From the NCBI RefSeq assembly GCF_000412635.1, contig NZ_ASTG01000033.1, forward strand, positions 1-34,170: 34,170 nt of DNA, in the 5' to 3' direction. Source of the DNA: Sphingobium bisphenolivorans (GTDB taxonomy: Bacteria; Pseudomonadota; Alphaproteobacteria; Sphingomonadales; Sphingomonadaceae). The notes below the pieces were generated by a model. The model had not been told where the DNA came from. It saw only the letters and a program-made list of their open reading frames with translations, and did not search any database. This document shows positions 27,137-34,139 of the stretch, in pieces (position 1 is the first letter of the stretch; every line of letters begins with the position of its first letter). A program made the translations under genes and the position numbers.

Positions 27137-28176
27137 AGATCATCCGGCCCTCCACGCTCGACAGCAGCAACCTCGTTTCCTCCACCGTTCCAGAAGTGGC
27201 GCCTGCGGCCTATGACGCGGGCACGACCTACGCGGCTGGCACTCAGGTTTCGGTGTTCACCGGCACGGTCGCCAGCGTCTATGAGAGCCTCCAGAACAGC
27301 AACACCGGCCACACACCGGCATCCTCTCCCCTGTGGTGGGACTATCTTGGCGCGACCTATGCCAGCTATTCCGGGGGCACGACCTACGCGCTTGGCGATA
27401 TCGTCATCGATCCCACGACGCACCATGAGTTCGAAAGCCTGCAAGCGGGCAACACGGGCCACGCGCTGACCGACGCCGCATGGTGGAGCGACCTCGGCGC
27501 GGACAACCGCTACCGCATGTTCGACCTGTCGAACACCTCGCAGACCTCCGCCCCTCAAGGGATCACCATCGTTGCGCAGATGCAGGGTCGCACCGATAGC
27601 GTGGCGCTGCTCAATATCGTCGCGGCATCGGTCCAGATCATCGCCCGCTACACCGGGATCATCGTATTTGATCAGACCTATGACCTGATTTCGGACAGCG
27701 GCGTCACCAACTGGTACGAATATTTCTTCGAGCCGATCGTCCGCAAGGGTGACCTGATCGTCACCGACCTACCCCTGTACGCGGACATGGAGATCACGGT
27801 GATCATCAACGAGCCGACCGGCACGGCACAGGTGGGAACCTGCGTGATCGGCCTGTCGCGTGATCTTGGCAACCTGCTTTATGGCGCCCGCGTCGGGATA
27901 CAGGACTATAGCCGCAAGGTCGCGGACGACTTCGGCAACTGGACGATCGTGGAACGCGCCTTCTCGAAGCGGGCGGATTTCCGCATCGCCGTGGAACCGG
28001 AGAAGGTGGACGCGATCACCGCCGTCCTCGCGCTCTACCGGGCAACCCCCGTCGTCTATGTCGGGACCGAAGAGTTCAGCAGCACGATCATCTACGGCTT
28101 CTATCGGGATTTCAGCAATGAACTGACCTTCCCCTCTACTTCCTACCTGACCTTGCAAATCGAGGGCCTGACCTGA
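27133..28176 (+). CDS. Tail-tip protein with two carbohydrate-binding-like repeats
   Basis: This is a 347-residue protein with a GTG start overlapping the tape measure stop. Residues about 26-73 and 78-123 are tandem repeats of the form AYxxGTTYAxG...YESLQxxNTGHxP...WWxxLGA, like the chitin-binding CBM5/12 motif with its conserved aromatic residues. The remaining 220 residues are beta-rich (IIARYTGIIVFDQTYDLISD, ITVIINEPTGTAQVGTCVIG). It is the only protein between tape measure and fibres, so it may take the role of distal tail or hub protein and bind cell-surface sugar. Confidence 0.75.
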   Translation: MKIIRPSTLDSSNLVSSTVPEVAPAAYDAGTTYAAGTQVSVFTGTVASVYESLQNSNTGHTPASSPLWWDYLGATYASYSGGTTYALGDIVIDPTTHHEFESLQAGNTGHALTDAAWWSDLGADNRYRMFDLSNTSQTSAPQGITIVAQMQGRTDSVALLNIVAASVQIIARYTGIIVFDQTYDLISDSGVTNWYEYFFEPIVRKGDLIVTDLPLYADMEITVIINEPTGTAQVGTCVIGLSRDLGNLLYGARVGIQDYSRKVADDFGNWTIVERAFSKRADFRIAVEPEKVDAITAVLALYRATPVVYVGTEEFSSTIIYGFYRDFSNELTFPSTSYLTLQIEGLT

Positions 28177-28973
28177 TGCCGTTGCCTTCCCTCACCCCTG
28201 CCCCCGATGCGCCGGCACGGACAGACGCCCCGGATGATTTTGTCGCGAAGGCGGACGCGTTCGTCGCGTGGCTCGACAATTTCGCGGACGAGATCAACAC
28301 CCTCTCGACGGCGATAAGCGTGGCGGCGGCTGCGATTGTCGATGCCACGGCGGCTGATCCCGGCTTGCTGGCGATGACGGGGAAAACCCCGGCTGCGGAC
28401 AGGCTGCTTTACTTCACCGGCTCCAGCACTTCGGCGCTTGCCACCCTGACCAGCTTCGCCCGCACGCTTCTGGATGACGCGGACGCGGCAACGGCGCGAT
28501 CGACGCTCGGCCTGGGCACGGCGGCGACCTCTTCTTCTGGTAGTTTCGACGCGGCGGGGACTGCGGCAGCGGCAGTCACAGCCCATGTCGGGGCAGCCGA
28601 CCCGCACAGCCAATACCTATTGGACAGTCAAGCTACGGCAACAGGCCTCTCGGTCCTGGGTGCGGCGGATGCGGCGGCGGCGCGCTCGGCCATTGGCGCG
28701 GCAGCCGGCGCTTCTGCCATCAGTGGCTCCGCTAGTTCCGGCAGCGTCCAGATCGGGCCGCTCACGCTGACATGGCGCGATCACAGTTTCAGCGGCACAA
28801 CGACCTACGCCTATGGCAACGGCCACGCTTATACCTCATGGGCGCGCGCCTGGATCGAGGGTGATGACGGCAGCGAGGACGTTTCCGGCAACGTCACCAG
28901 CAGCGGAACCAGCACTGCCACGGTGCGCGCTGCGTCATCCTTCTCCGGCGTCCTCTTTTCCATCGGGGTCTAA
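28176..28973 (+). CDS. Tail fibre protein A
   Basis: This is a 265-residue protein with a TGATG start overlap. The N-terminal 45 residues (PDAPARTDAPDDFVAKADAF and on) also occur in the next gene and are probably the attachment anchor. The middle is Ala-rich fibre sequence with a RSTLGLGTAATSSSGSFDAA segment and PHSQYL, common in tail fibres. The end (about 190-265: IGPLTLTWRDHSFSGTTTYA) resembles a gp53-like C-terminal receptor-binding domain, ending in FSGVLFSIGV. Confidence 0.8.
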   Translation: MPLPSLTPAPDAPARTDAPDDFVAKADAFVAWLDNFADEINTLSTAISVAAAAIVDATAADPGLLAMTGKTPAADRLLYFTGSSTSALATLTSFARTLLDDADAATARSTLGLGTAATSSSGSFDAAGTAAAAVTAHVGAADPHSQYLLDSQATATGLSVLGAADAAAARSAIGAAAGASAISGSASSGSVQIGPLTLTWRDHSFSGTTTYAYGNGHAYTSWARAWIEGDDGSEDVSGNVTSSGTSTATVRAASSFSGVLFSIGV

Positions 28974-28976
28974 ATC

Positions 28977-29636
28977 ATGCCAGCACCGACCATCACCCCG
29001 CTACCCGACGCCCCCTCCCGCACAGAGGAGCCGGCAACCTTCGTCACCAAGGCTGACGCCTTTGTCGAAGCGCTGGAGGGACTGCCGGGAGAGATCAACG
29101 CGTTTGGGGATTATCTCGGCGGGCTGGCGCTGGAGGGCGTTGCGGGGCCGATCACCAGCACAGCGCTGGGAATGTCCACCGGCAAACTGTTGGGGCGCTC
29201 CACGGCCTCCACAGGAGCGATCGAGGAGATAACGGTAGGCACTGGCCTGTCGCTCTCTGGCGGCACGCTTTCAGCCGCGCGCACCTACCGTATCGGCTTC
29301 TTCATCACGACCGCGCCATCTGCATCAGAGGTCTTGCTGCTGCATATCGTATCGGACGCTTGCACCCTCCCGGCAAACTTCAGCACAAGCCGGGGTGCCG
29401 TTGGCGCCAACCCGGCAGGGTCCTTTGTTCTCGATGTGCAGCAGCAGGTAAACGCGACCGGCGCTTTTTCCAGCATCGGCACCATCACCATATCAACAGG
29501 CGGCGCTTTCACCTTCGCCACGACCAGCGGCACAGCCAAAAGCATCGCGGCGGGTGACGTGATCAAGGTTGTAGGCCCAGCCACGCCTGATGCATCGATC
29601 GCCAATGTGGCGGTGACATTGGTGGGAGCAATCTGA
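28977..29636 (+). CDS. Tail fibre protein B, paralogous anchor
   Basis: This is a 219-residue protein whose first 45 residues (PDAPSRTEEPATFVTKADAF) are clearly related to fibre A, while the rest differs: an LGMSTGKLLGRSTASTGAIE segment typical of fibre shafts, then a GTGLSLSGGTLSA strand region and a jelly-roll-like end (FVLDVQQQVNATGAFSSIGT). Two paralogues with a shared anchor and different ends suggest either two receptor types or a domain swap. It starts 3 bases after fibre A. Confidence 0.75.
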   Translation: MPAPTITPLPDAPSRTEEPATFVTKADAFVEALEGLPGEINAFGDYLGGLALEGVAGPITSTALGMSTGKLLGRSTASTGAIEEITVGTGLSLSGGTLSAARTYRIGFFITTAPSASEVLLLHIVSDACTLPANFSTSRGAVGANPAGSFVLDVQQQVNATGAFSSIGTITISTGGAFTFATTSGTAKSIAAGDVIKVVGPATPDASIANVAVTLVGAI

Positions 29637-29638
29637 CG

Positions 29639-31018
29639 ATGCCCGTCTCTTTCGTTGGAGCCGGCTCTGCTGCCAGTGCCGACAACGCAAGCGTTTCTCC
29701 TGGCGTGCACGGCTCGACCGCAGCCGGGGATTTGATCCTGGCCGTGTGTTATGTGCGGCACGCAACGGCTACAATCGGGCTACCTGCCGGGTACACCGCC
29801 GTTTCCGGTTCTCCATTCAGTGTTTCCGGTGTGACCGGCAGATTGGCGGTTTGCTACAAGATCGCGGCAGGTGGTGAAGCGACGGCCACATTTACGGTAT
29901 CTGGCGGTGCTGCCGGCGCCGACATGATCGCACAAGCCTCGACCTTTCGCGGGATCAATTCGTCGGCGCCGATCGGCATTGTCTGTCCTGCTTTCGGGGT
30001 CGCCGGCACTGATACGGATATTGGTCCGATCCGGTCGCTCGGCTATTTTCTGAGCGGCCAAGCGTGCGTCGTGATCGGTGCCCGTGCCGACGACTGGACC
30101 GGCGCCGCGACACTTTCCGGCGACGGGTTGACATGGAGCGAGATCGGGGAAACCGTTTCAACGGCCGGGAGCGATGCGGGCCTTGTCTGGGACTACGCGG
30201 TCACCGCTGCGGACGCCCTTGTCAGTGACAAGACATTCACCATCACGGGCGGCGCTGGCGCACACACAATCGGGCTGATGCTTGCCGTATCGCCATCGGG
30301 CCTTACTGATACTTATGTAACCGCGACCGGGGCGGGTTCGATCACTGCGCCGGCTGGCGCAACTTCTGTTCGGCTGGAGGCGATCGGGTCGGGCGGAACA
30401 CCCTCTAACCTGGCGCTAAGCTCCGAGTGCGGGAACGGCGGCGGCGCCTACGCGCTGACTAACAGCGTGACTGTTACAGGCGGCTCCAGCACGGTTTATT
30501 ACAATGTCGATGCGGGGAACGCGAACACCTCGTCATGGGCCAGAGTTGGCACCAACTCCGCACCGACAGCCGCGACTGACGGCGTGAAAGCGGATAGTGC
30601 TGACGCAGGCGTCAACTCCTCTGGCCCAATTGGCGGCGGCACCGCTGCCAACAGCGTCGGTGATGTAAAATATTCAGGCGGCAACGGTGGCGGCACATCT
30701 GCTGCGTCCAACACCGCCGGCTGCGGTGGCGGCTCCTCCGGTGGGCCGACCTCGGCAGGCAATAATGGCGGAGCGCGATCCGCTAACGTCGCTGGAGTGG
30801 GCGGCGCTGCTGTGCTGGGCGGCGGGCGTGGCGGCACCGGAGGGGTGTCGGCCAACGGAGCCGGCCAGGCTGGCGCCTTTCCTGGCGGTGGCGGCGGTGG
30901 CGGTGGCGGCGGTGGCGGCAGCGTGCCGGGCGCGGGAGCCAACGGATATGTTCGTATGAGCTTTACCGGGGGTGGCGGCGGATCATCCACGAGACGCCGC
31001 CAAATGATCGTCACCTAA
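29639..31018 (+). CDS. Glycine-rich tail adhesin
   Basis: This is a 459-residue protein. The first 220 residues are beta-sandwich-like (AGDLILAVCYVRHATATIGL, GLTWSEIGETVSTAGSDAGL). From about residue 225 it resembles the glycine-rich domains of phage adhesins: VTATGAGSITAPAGATSVRL then repeated GG-rich loops, with a run of 12 Gly at 416-427 and a final FTGGGGGSS. In such proteins (as in T2 gp38) stacked polyglycine-II helices display receptor-binding loops. The C-terminal RRRQMIVT is basic. Probably a receptor-binding protein. Confidence 0.75.
   Translation: MPVSFVGAGSAASADNASVSPGVHGSTAAGDLILAVCYVRHATATIGLPAGYTAVSGSPFSVSGVTGRLAVCYKIAAGGEATATFTVSGGAAGADMIAQASTFRGINSSAPIGIVCPAFGVAGTDTDIGPIRSLGYFLSGQACVVIGARADDWTGAATLSGDGLTWSEIGETVSTAGSDAGLVWDYAVTAADALVSDKTFTITGGAGAHTIGLMLAVSPSGLTDTYVTATGAGSITAPAGATSVRLEAIGSGGTPSNLALSSECGNGGGAYALTNSVTVTGGSSTVYYNVDAGNANTSSWARVGTNSAPTAATDGVKADSADAGVNSSGPIGGGTAANSVGDVKYSGGNGGGTSAASNTAGCGGGSSGGPTSAGNNGGARSANVAGVGGAAVLGGGRGGTGGVSANGAGQAGAFPGGGGGGGGGGGGSVPGAGANGYVRMSFTGGGGGSSTRRRQMIVT
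30884..30919 (+). repeat. GGC/GGT microsatellite encoding 12 glycines
   Basis: Twelve consecutive GGC or GGT codons lie in the glycine-rich adhesin. Slippage in units of three would change the loop length without breaking the frame. Confidence 0.8.
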
Positions 31019-31020
31019 CC

Positions 31021-31314
31021 ATGCCGGGGGGCAAAGAATTGGACTATCTGGGACCAGACGGGGGCAGGCTGGCAGCAGCCTTTGGCACAGGATGCGCAGC
31101 GGCGTGGGGGTTCGGTCAGATGATACTCGTCCGCCCGCTGCAAAAGCGCGTGGATGAACTGAAGTCCGACTATCAGCTTCTCAAGATCGAGTGCGAGAAA
31201 CGCGAAGGGCAGCAAGCGCAGCGGATCGACAAGCTTGAAACGCTGCTCCTGCTGCATGGGCCGGCGCAACTGCGGACGCATCTGGAAGCGGCGCTGAAGG
31301 GGGAAGCGGCATGA
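31021..31314 (+). CDS. Membrane-anchored coiled-coil protein of the lysis region
   Basis: This is a 97-residue protein: a weak hydrophobic segment at about 16-36 (RLAAAFGTGCAAAWGFGQMI) followed by a coiled coil (LQKRVDELKSDYQLLKIECE, then KREGQQAQRIDKLETLL). The position just before the endolysin and the build, membrane segment plus coiled coil, would suit an inner-membrane spanin or a holin-like partner. No outer-membrane lipoprotein partner is visible nearby. It overlaps the endolysin gene by 4 bases. Confidence 0.6.
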   Translation: MPGGKELDYLGPDGGRLAAAFGTGCAAAWGFGQMILVRPLQKRVDELKSDYQLLKIECEKREGQQAQRIDKLETLLLLHGPAQLRTHLEAALKGEAA

Positions 31315-31868
31315 CGCTCGCCAACGCCGAAGCCTTCTTTGTCGGCGCCCGCAAGATCACCGGGCCGATTAATGCGATGCAGGTCAATATCATCAACCGG
31401 CTGCTATTCGCCGCGTCCGATTGGGGTGCGGGCTGGATGGCTTATGGGCTGGCAACCGCATGGCATGAAGCCCGCCTGATGCCGATCGAGGAATCGGGGC
31501 GCGGGAACGGTCGGCCCTATGGCAAAATCGATGCTACCGGCAAGGCTCCCTACGGGCGCGGGCTGGTTCAGTTGACCTGGGCGAAGAACTACCAGCGGGC
31601 CGACGAGGAGCTGAAGCTCAAGGGAAAACTGGCGAAGGATTACGCGCTCGCGCTCGATCCTGAGATAGCCGTCAAAATCCTCGTGCGTGGCATGTCTGCC
31701 GGCTGGTTCACCGGAAAATCGCTGGCGACCTACATCGGCAAGGGGCTGGGCACCTTCGAAGAGTTCAAGGATGCCCGCCGCATCATCAATGGCACGGACA
31801 AAGACGCGCTGATCGCAGGTCATGCCTTGAGGTTTCAGGACGCGCTTATCGCAGGGGGTTGGAAATGA
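31311..31868 (+). CDS. Endolysin, glycoside hydrolase family 19-like
   Basis: This is a 185-residue protein of the chitinase-like GH19 endolysins that cleave peptidoglycan sugar bonds. The sequence YGLATAWHEARLMPIEESGR (about 45-64) holds the first catalytic Glu (53) with a second candidate near 60-61, and GRPYGKIDATGKAPYGRGLVQLTW (as RPYGK...YGRGLVQLTW, about 68-90) is the conserved substrate cleft. It has no signal peptide, so release depends on the holin encoded next (ATGA overlap). Confidence 0.92.
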   Translation: MTLANAEAFFVGARKITGPINAMQVNIINRLLFAASDWGAGWMAYGLATAWHEARLMPIEESGRGNGRPYGKIDATGKAPYGRGLVQLTWAKNYQRADEELKLKGKLAKDYALALDPEIAVKILVRGMSAGWFTGKSLATYIGKGLGTFEEFKDARRIINGTDKDALIAGHALRFQDALIAGGWK

Positions 31869-32050
31869 CCGAAGTAACGAACGCACAACTCGCCGCTGCC
31901 GCTCGGCAGATCGTTCTCGCGCTTGGCGGCTATGCCATGGGACGGGGTTGGCTCCAGGCTGACACTCTGACCGCCATCGGCACGGTCGCCGCTGTCGTGG
32001 TTCCGCTTGTGTGGGGGCAGGCCAGCACCCGCAAGCTGGCGAAGAAGTGA
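31865..32050 (+). CDS. Holin, Pam3 gp28-like
   Basis: This is a 61-residue protein: an N-terminal amphipathic region (NAQLAAAARQIVLALGGYAM), a GWL turn and one strong transmembrane helix (LTAIGTVAAVVVPLVWGQAS), ending basic (RKLAKK). This matches the small Pam3 gp28 holin group of alphaproteobacterial phages and fits the position next to endolysin. It would form membrane lesions that release the enzyme. Confidence 0.8.
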   Translation: MTEVTNAQLAAAARQIVLALGGYAMGRGWLQADTLTAIGTVAAVVVPLVWGQASTRKLAKK

Positions 32051-32157
32051 GCGACGTTCTGATAGCGGCGGCATCGGGCTACCTGCTCGGCGCCGCCACT
32101 GTCATCGGCGGCTTCGTCATCGCCGCCTGCGCCATCTGGAAAGATATCAGGGGGTAA
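32047..32157 (+). CDS. Tiny membrane protein of the lysis cassette
   Basis: This is a 36-residue protein with a GTG start overlapping the holin stop (GTGA): MSDVLIAAASGYLLGAATVI, then GGFVIAACAIWKDIRG. Nearly the whole length is one hydrophobic helix, so it is a candidate antiholin or second holin. GGGGG before the next ATG suggests the operon continues. Confidence 0.55.
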   Translation: MSDVLIAAASGYLLGAATVIGGFVIAACAIWKDIRG

Positions 32158-32160
32158 ATC

Positions 32161-32547
32161 ATGATCAAGATACTCGGCCTGCGCATCCTCACCAAGGAGC
32201 GCTTCAACGACCTGAAAGCCGCTGCCGAAACAGCGCTGAACATCGTTCCCAGCGAGACGGCTAAGGCGGTTCTCGCGCTCAAGCAGACAGAGGTAGGCTC
32301 CGCCATTGCCAGCAGCATCGAGGCGGTTTCCTCCAAGGAGATGACCGGCGCACAGAAGTTTGAGGCCGTGCTGGAGTATGCCGTTCCGCTGGTGTCGGAC
32401 TTCCTCACCGGCAAGGGGCTGGAAGTAGCGGTCGATCAACTGGAGGATATCGGGCGGGCGCTCGTCCAGAGCATTTATAACGATTTCCGCTCATCAACAG
32501 CCGGCGTGATCGCGGGGCTTATCCTCAAGCTGTTCAAACTGGTTTAA
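32161..32547 (+). CDS. Helical protein at the end of the late operon
   Basis: This is a 128-residue protein, largely amphipathic helix (ERFNDLKAAAETALNIVPSE, KFEAVLEYAVPLVSDFLTGK), ending in a short hydrophobic segment (AGVIAGLILKLFKLV). GGGGG precedes the ATG. The middle slightly recalls the C-terminal part of LLH-type holins, but the usual N-terminal transmembrane helix is missing. It overlaps the convergent minus-strand gene by 4 bases, with no terminator between. Confidence 0.6.
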   Translation: MIKILGLRILTKERFNDLKAAAETALNIVPSETAKAVLALKQTEVGSAIASSIEAVSSKEMTGAQKFEAVLEYAVPLVSDFLTGKGLEVAVDQLEDIGRALVQSIYNDFRSSTAGVIAGLILKLFKLV

Positions 32548-32888
32548 CCCCCAGCATCCCTAAACGCACCCTCGATCGCCTCTTCCCTGGTATCCCCTCT
32601 ACCGCTTGCGACAGCACCACCAGAGGGAAGGACGATAAAGGCGAAGTGGACCGGCCCGCGCATCTCGGTCTTGATAGACAATCGCTGGCGGCGTTGTTGG
32701 GATAGGCGTTCGAGGCGGTCCATGCCGCTTGTTCGCGGATTGTTCCTGAGTCGGTCAAGGGGTGACGCGGACGCAGAGCGTAATCTGTCCATCCTTGCGC
32801 TGAAACCGGAGAGGTCCAGCTTGGGGCTTTGCGCGCCACCCACTCGATCCCGCGCTACCATGGGTAGCCAGAAGTGCAGGGCTTTCAC
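32544..32888 (-). CDS. Accessory protein, start uncertain
   Basis: The frame encodes up to 114 residues from a GTG at 32888; ATG codons at 32792 and 32723 are alternatives. The C-terminal part (GPVHFAFIVLPSGGAVASGR, then DTREEAIEGAFRDAGG) looks like a small alpha-beta fold, while the N-terminal part is Arg/Ser-rich and possibly non-coding. It is the last gene of the leftward right-end cluster and is convergent with the late operon. No family is recognised. Confidence 0.5.
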   Translation of the reverse strand: MKALHFWLPMVARDRVGGAQSPKLDLSGFSARMDRLRSASASPLDRLRNNPRTSGMDRLERLSQQRRQRLSIKTEMRGPVHFAFIVLPSGGAVASGRGDTREEAIEGAFRDAGG

Positions 32889-33014
32889 CCGCTACCGCAT
32901 TGCCTGACCGGATCGCCTCGGCTGTTCGGCTCTGCGTCTGCCCTTGCGAGGGGCTAAGCTGGGGCTTCGAAGAGGCGCAGGCCCTCAACCCCGTTGCTTT
33001 CCTGCGCTGCTGAT

Positions 33015-33041
33015 CCCCTTCTACCCTATTACAAGAAGGGG
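33015..33041. terminator. Hairpin after the leftward gene at 33051
   Basis: CCCCTTCT (33015-33022) pairs with AGAAGGGG (33034-33041) over 11 bases, starting 9 bases past the stop of the leftward gene at 33051. There is no T-run, so termination would be weak. The stretch 32889-33050 holds no other gene that I can see. Confidence 0.4.
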
Positions 33042-33050
33042 GTGAATCCC

Positions 33051-33305
33051 TTATTTGCGATCCAGGCTTTCCAGCGTCATCAGTTTGAAAGTTGGTTCCG
33101 GCGAACGATTATTCTCGTCCACCTTGAAAGGCAGTCCGTAGAATGGGCGCTCTTCAAAGCGTATGCCGAGAGGATCAGATTGGGCGGCTCGCTCATCAGC
33201 CATGAGGGCGTAGATTGCTGACCGGTTGACGCGCCAATGCAGCATCTTCTCTTGCGCGGCAACAGCCCTGTGGCGCGCATCGGCCATCTGATCCCATAGT
33301 TTCAT
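33051..33305 (-). CDS. Hypothetical protein of the right-end cluster
   Basis: This is an 84-residue protein starting MKLWDQMADARHRAVAAQEK. The ATG at 33305 gives an ATGA overlap with the tiny membrane gene; an ATG at 33317 is an alternative with its own GGGG element. It has a helical start and a beta-rich end (RFEERPFYGLPFKVDENNRS). The frame shows normal phage codon use. Function is unknown. Confidence 0.6.
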   Translation of the reverse strand: MKLWDQMADARHRAVAAQEKMLHWRVNRSAIYALMADERAAQSDPLGIRFEERPFYGLPFKVDENNRSPEPTFKLMTLESLDRK

Positions 33306-33385
33306 CTGCTCACCCATATCACAATCCCCGTCAGCACAGCCAGAACGATAAGGCCGGAGAGAAGGAAGCGGTTGGAGCCGGTCAC
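33302..33385 (-). CDS. 27-residue membrane peptide
   Basis: A GTG at 33385 overlapping the previous stop (GTGA) opens a frame MTGSNRFLLSGLIVLAVLTG continuing to IVIWVSR, which is one transmembrane helix with positive ends. Its stop overlaps the next gene by ATGA. The double overlap supports it despite its size. Confidence 0.5.
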   Translation of the reverse strand: MTGSNRFLLSGLIVLAVLTGIVIWVSR

Positions 33386-33615
33386 TTGCCCAAAGCTTCC
33401 GCCCAATGCTCTGCCTGCCGTGCCATGTCTGCCGCGCCCTCTTTCATCCAGCCCGCGATAATCTCCACCCGAGATGCCACGTCCTCACCTGTCGTCTCGA
33501 TTAGCCGTGACGGCATTTCGCCCAACAGGGTCGCGATTGTGCCATCAGGACGGCGGATCAGCGCGACATTGCACAGCAGCGTTCCAGGGCGGTGGGGGAA
33601 TGCTTCGACGCTCAT
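33382..33615 (-). CDS. Hypothetical protein of the right-end cluster
   Basis: This is a 77-residue protein starting MSVEAFPHRPGTLLCNVALI. It has a short beta hairpin (RRPDGTIATLLGEMPSRLIE) and a helical C-terminal half (VEIIAGWMKEGAADMARQAE). ATGA and GTGA overlaps join it to its neighbours, giving the same dense packing as the leftward early operon. Function is unknown. Confidence 0.6.
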   Translation of the reverse strand: MSVEAFPHRPGTLLCNVALIRRPDGTIATLLGEMPSRLIETTGEDVASRVEIIAGWMKEGAADMARQAEHWAEALGK

Positions 33616-33791
33616 TGCTCTGGCAACCTTTCATGCCCTGGGTCTTCATGGTGCAGCACGTCGCCAAGCCGCCGCATGTCAACCGCCTGCCCGCAATCGG
33701 CGCAGACATAGAAGTGCTGCGTCTCGTCCTCCAGATCGGGGGCTTCCACGGGGAGGGCGTTCAGTTCCTCGCGTGAGGGCTTGTCGCTCAT
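33612..33791 (-). CDS. Small zinc-ribbon-like protein
   Basis: This is a 59-residue protein starting MSDKPSREELNALPVEAPDL, then an acidic stretch (EDETQHFYVCADCGQAVDMR) with CADCG, and HHEDPGH that could complete a zinc site. It has ATGA overlaps at both ends. It resembles in style the small cysteine/histidine proteins of the leftward early operon at 3600-3925. Confidence 0.6.
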   Translation of the reverse strand: MSDKPSREELNALPVEAPDLEDETQHFYVCADCGQAVDMRRLGDVLHHEDPGHERLPEQ

Positions 33792-34117
33792 TGCTTCCCC
33801 TCTCCTGATAGGGCGGTGATGGCGGCTGCGATCCAGTCAGCTAAATCCTCATGATCCTTATCGACCGTAATCGCGGCGAACTTCTGCCCATCCTTGAAGC
33901 GGCACTCGATATGCCATTCATCCCCGTCATCGCGGACTGTGGCGTACTGAACCGGGCGCTTCTCCCGCTCTATGCGCTCCTCGTCATACCAGTAGCCACG
34001 GCGGCGTTTCGGCTTAACCGATTCACGAGACGTTCCAAGAACATCCTCCGGGACTATTCCGTGAGTCTGCGGACCGTTTGGGGAATCTTTACGCCAAACG
34101 TTTCCGGCTTGTTCCAC
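33788..34117 (-). CDS. Hypothetical protein nearest the tRNA
   Basis: This is up to 109 residues from a GTG at 34117, with no ribosome site visible and no internal ATG, so the true start is uncertain. The N-terminal half is polar and disordered-like; the C-terminal half (YATVRDDGDEWHIECRFKDG, then QKFAAITVDKDHEDLADWIA) is a compact alpha-beta unit. It is the first leftward gene after the attachment site. GATAGT about 4 bases before the GTG might be a -10 element, which would make the message leaderless. Confidence 0.55.
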   Translation of the reverse strand: MEQAGNVWRKDSPNGPQTHGIVPEDVLGTSRESVKPKRRRGYWYDEERIEREKRPVQYATVRDDGDEWHIECRFKDGQKFAAITVDKDHEDLADWIAAAITALSGEGKQ

Positions 34118-34139
34118 CGAACTATCGGCGTAAGTGCTT

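Noticed and set aside
30499..31014. Proline-rich minus-strand frame opposite the glycine-rich adhesin
   Set aside because: Polyproline is simply the complement of the glycine codons; no start signal is present.
32994..33221. A 75-codon + strand frame opposite the gene at 33051
   Set aside because: The minus-strand gene has overlapping neighbours and normal codon use; the + frame would be isolated.
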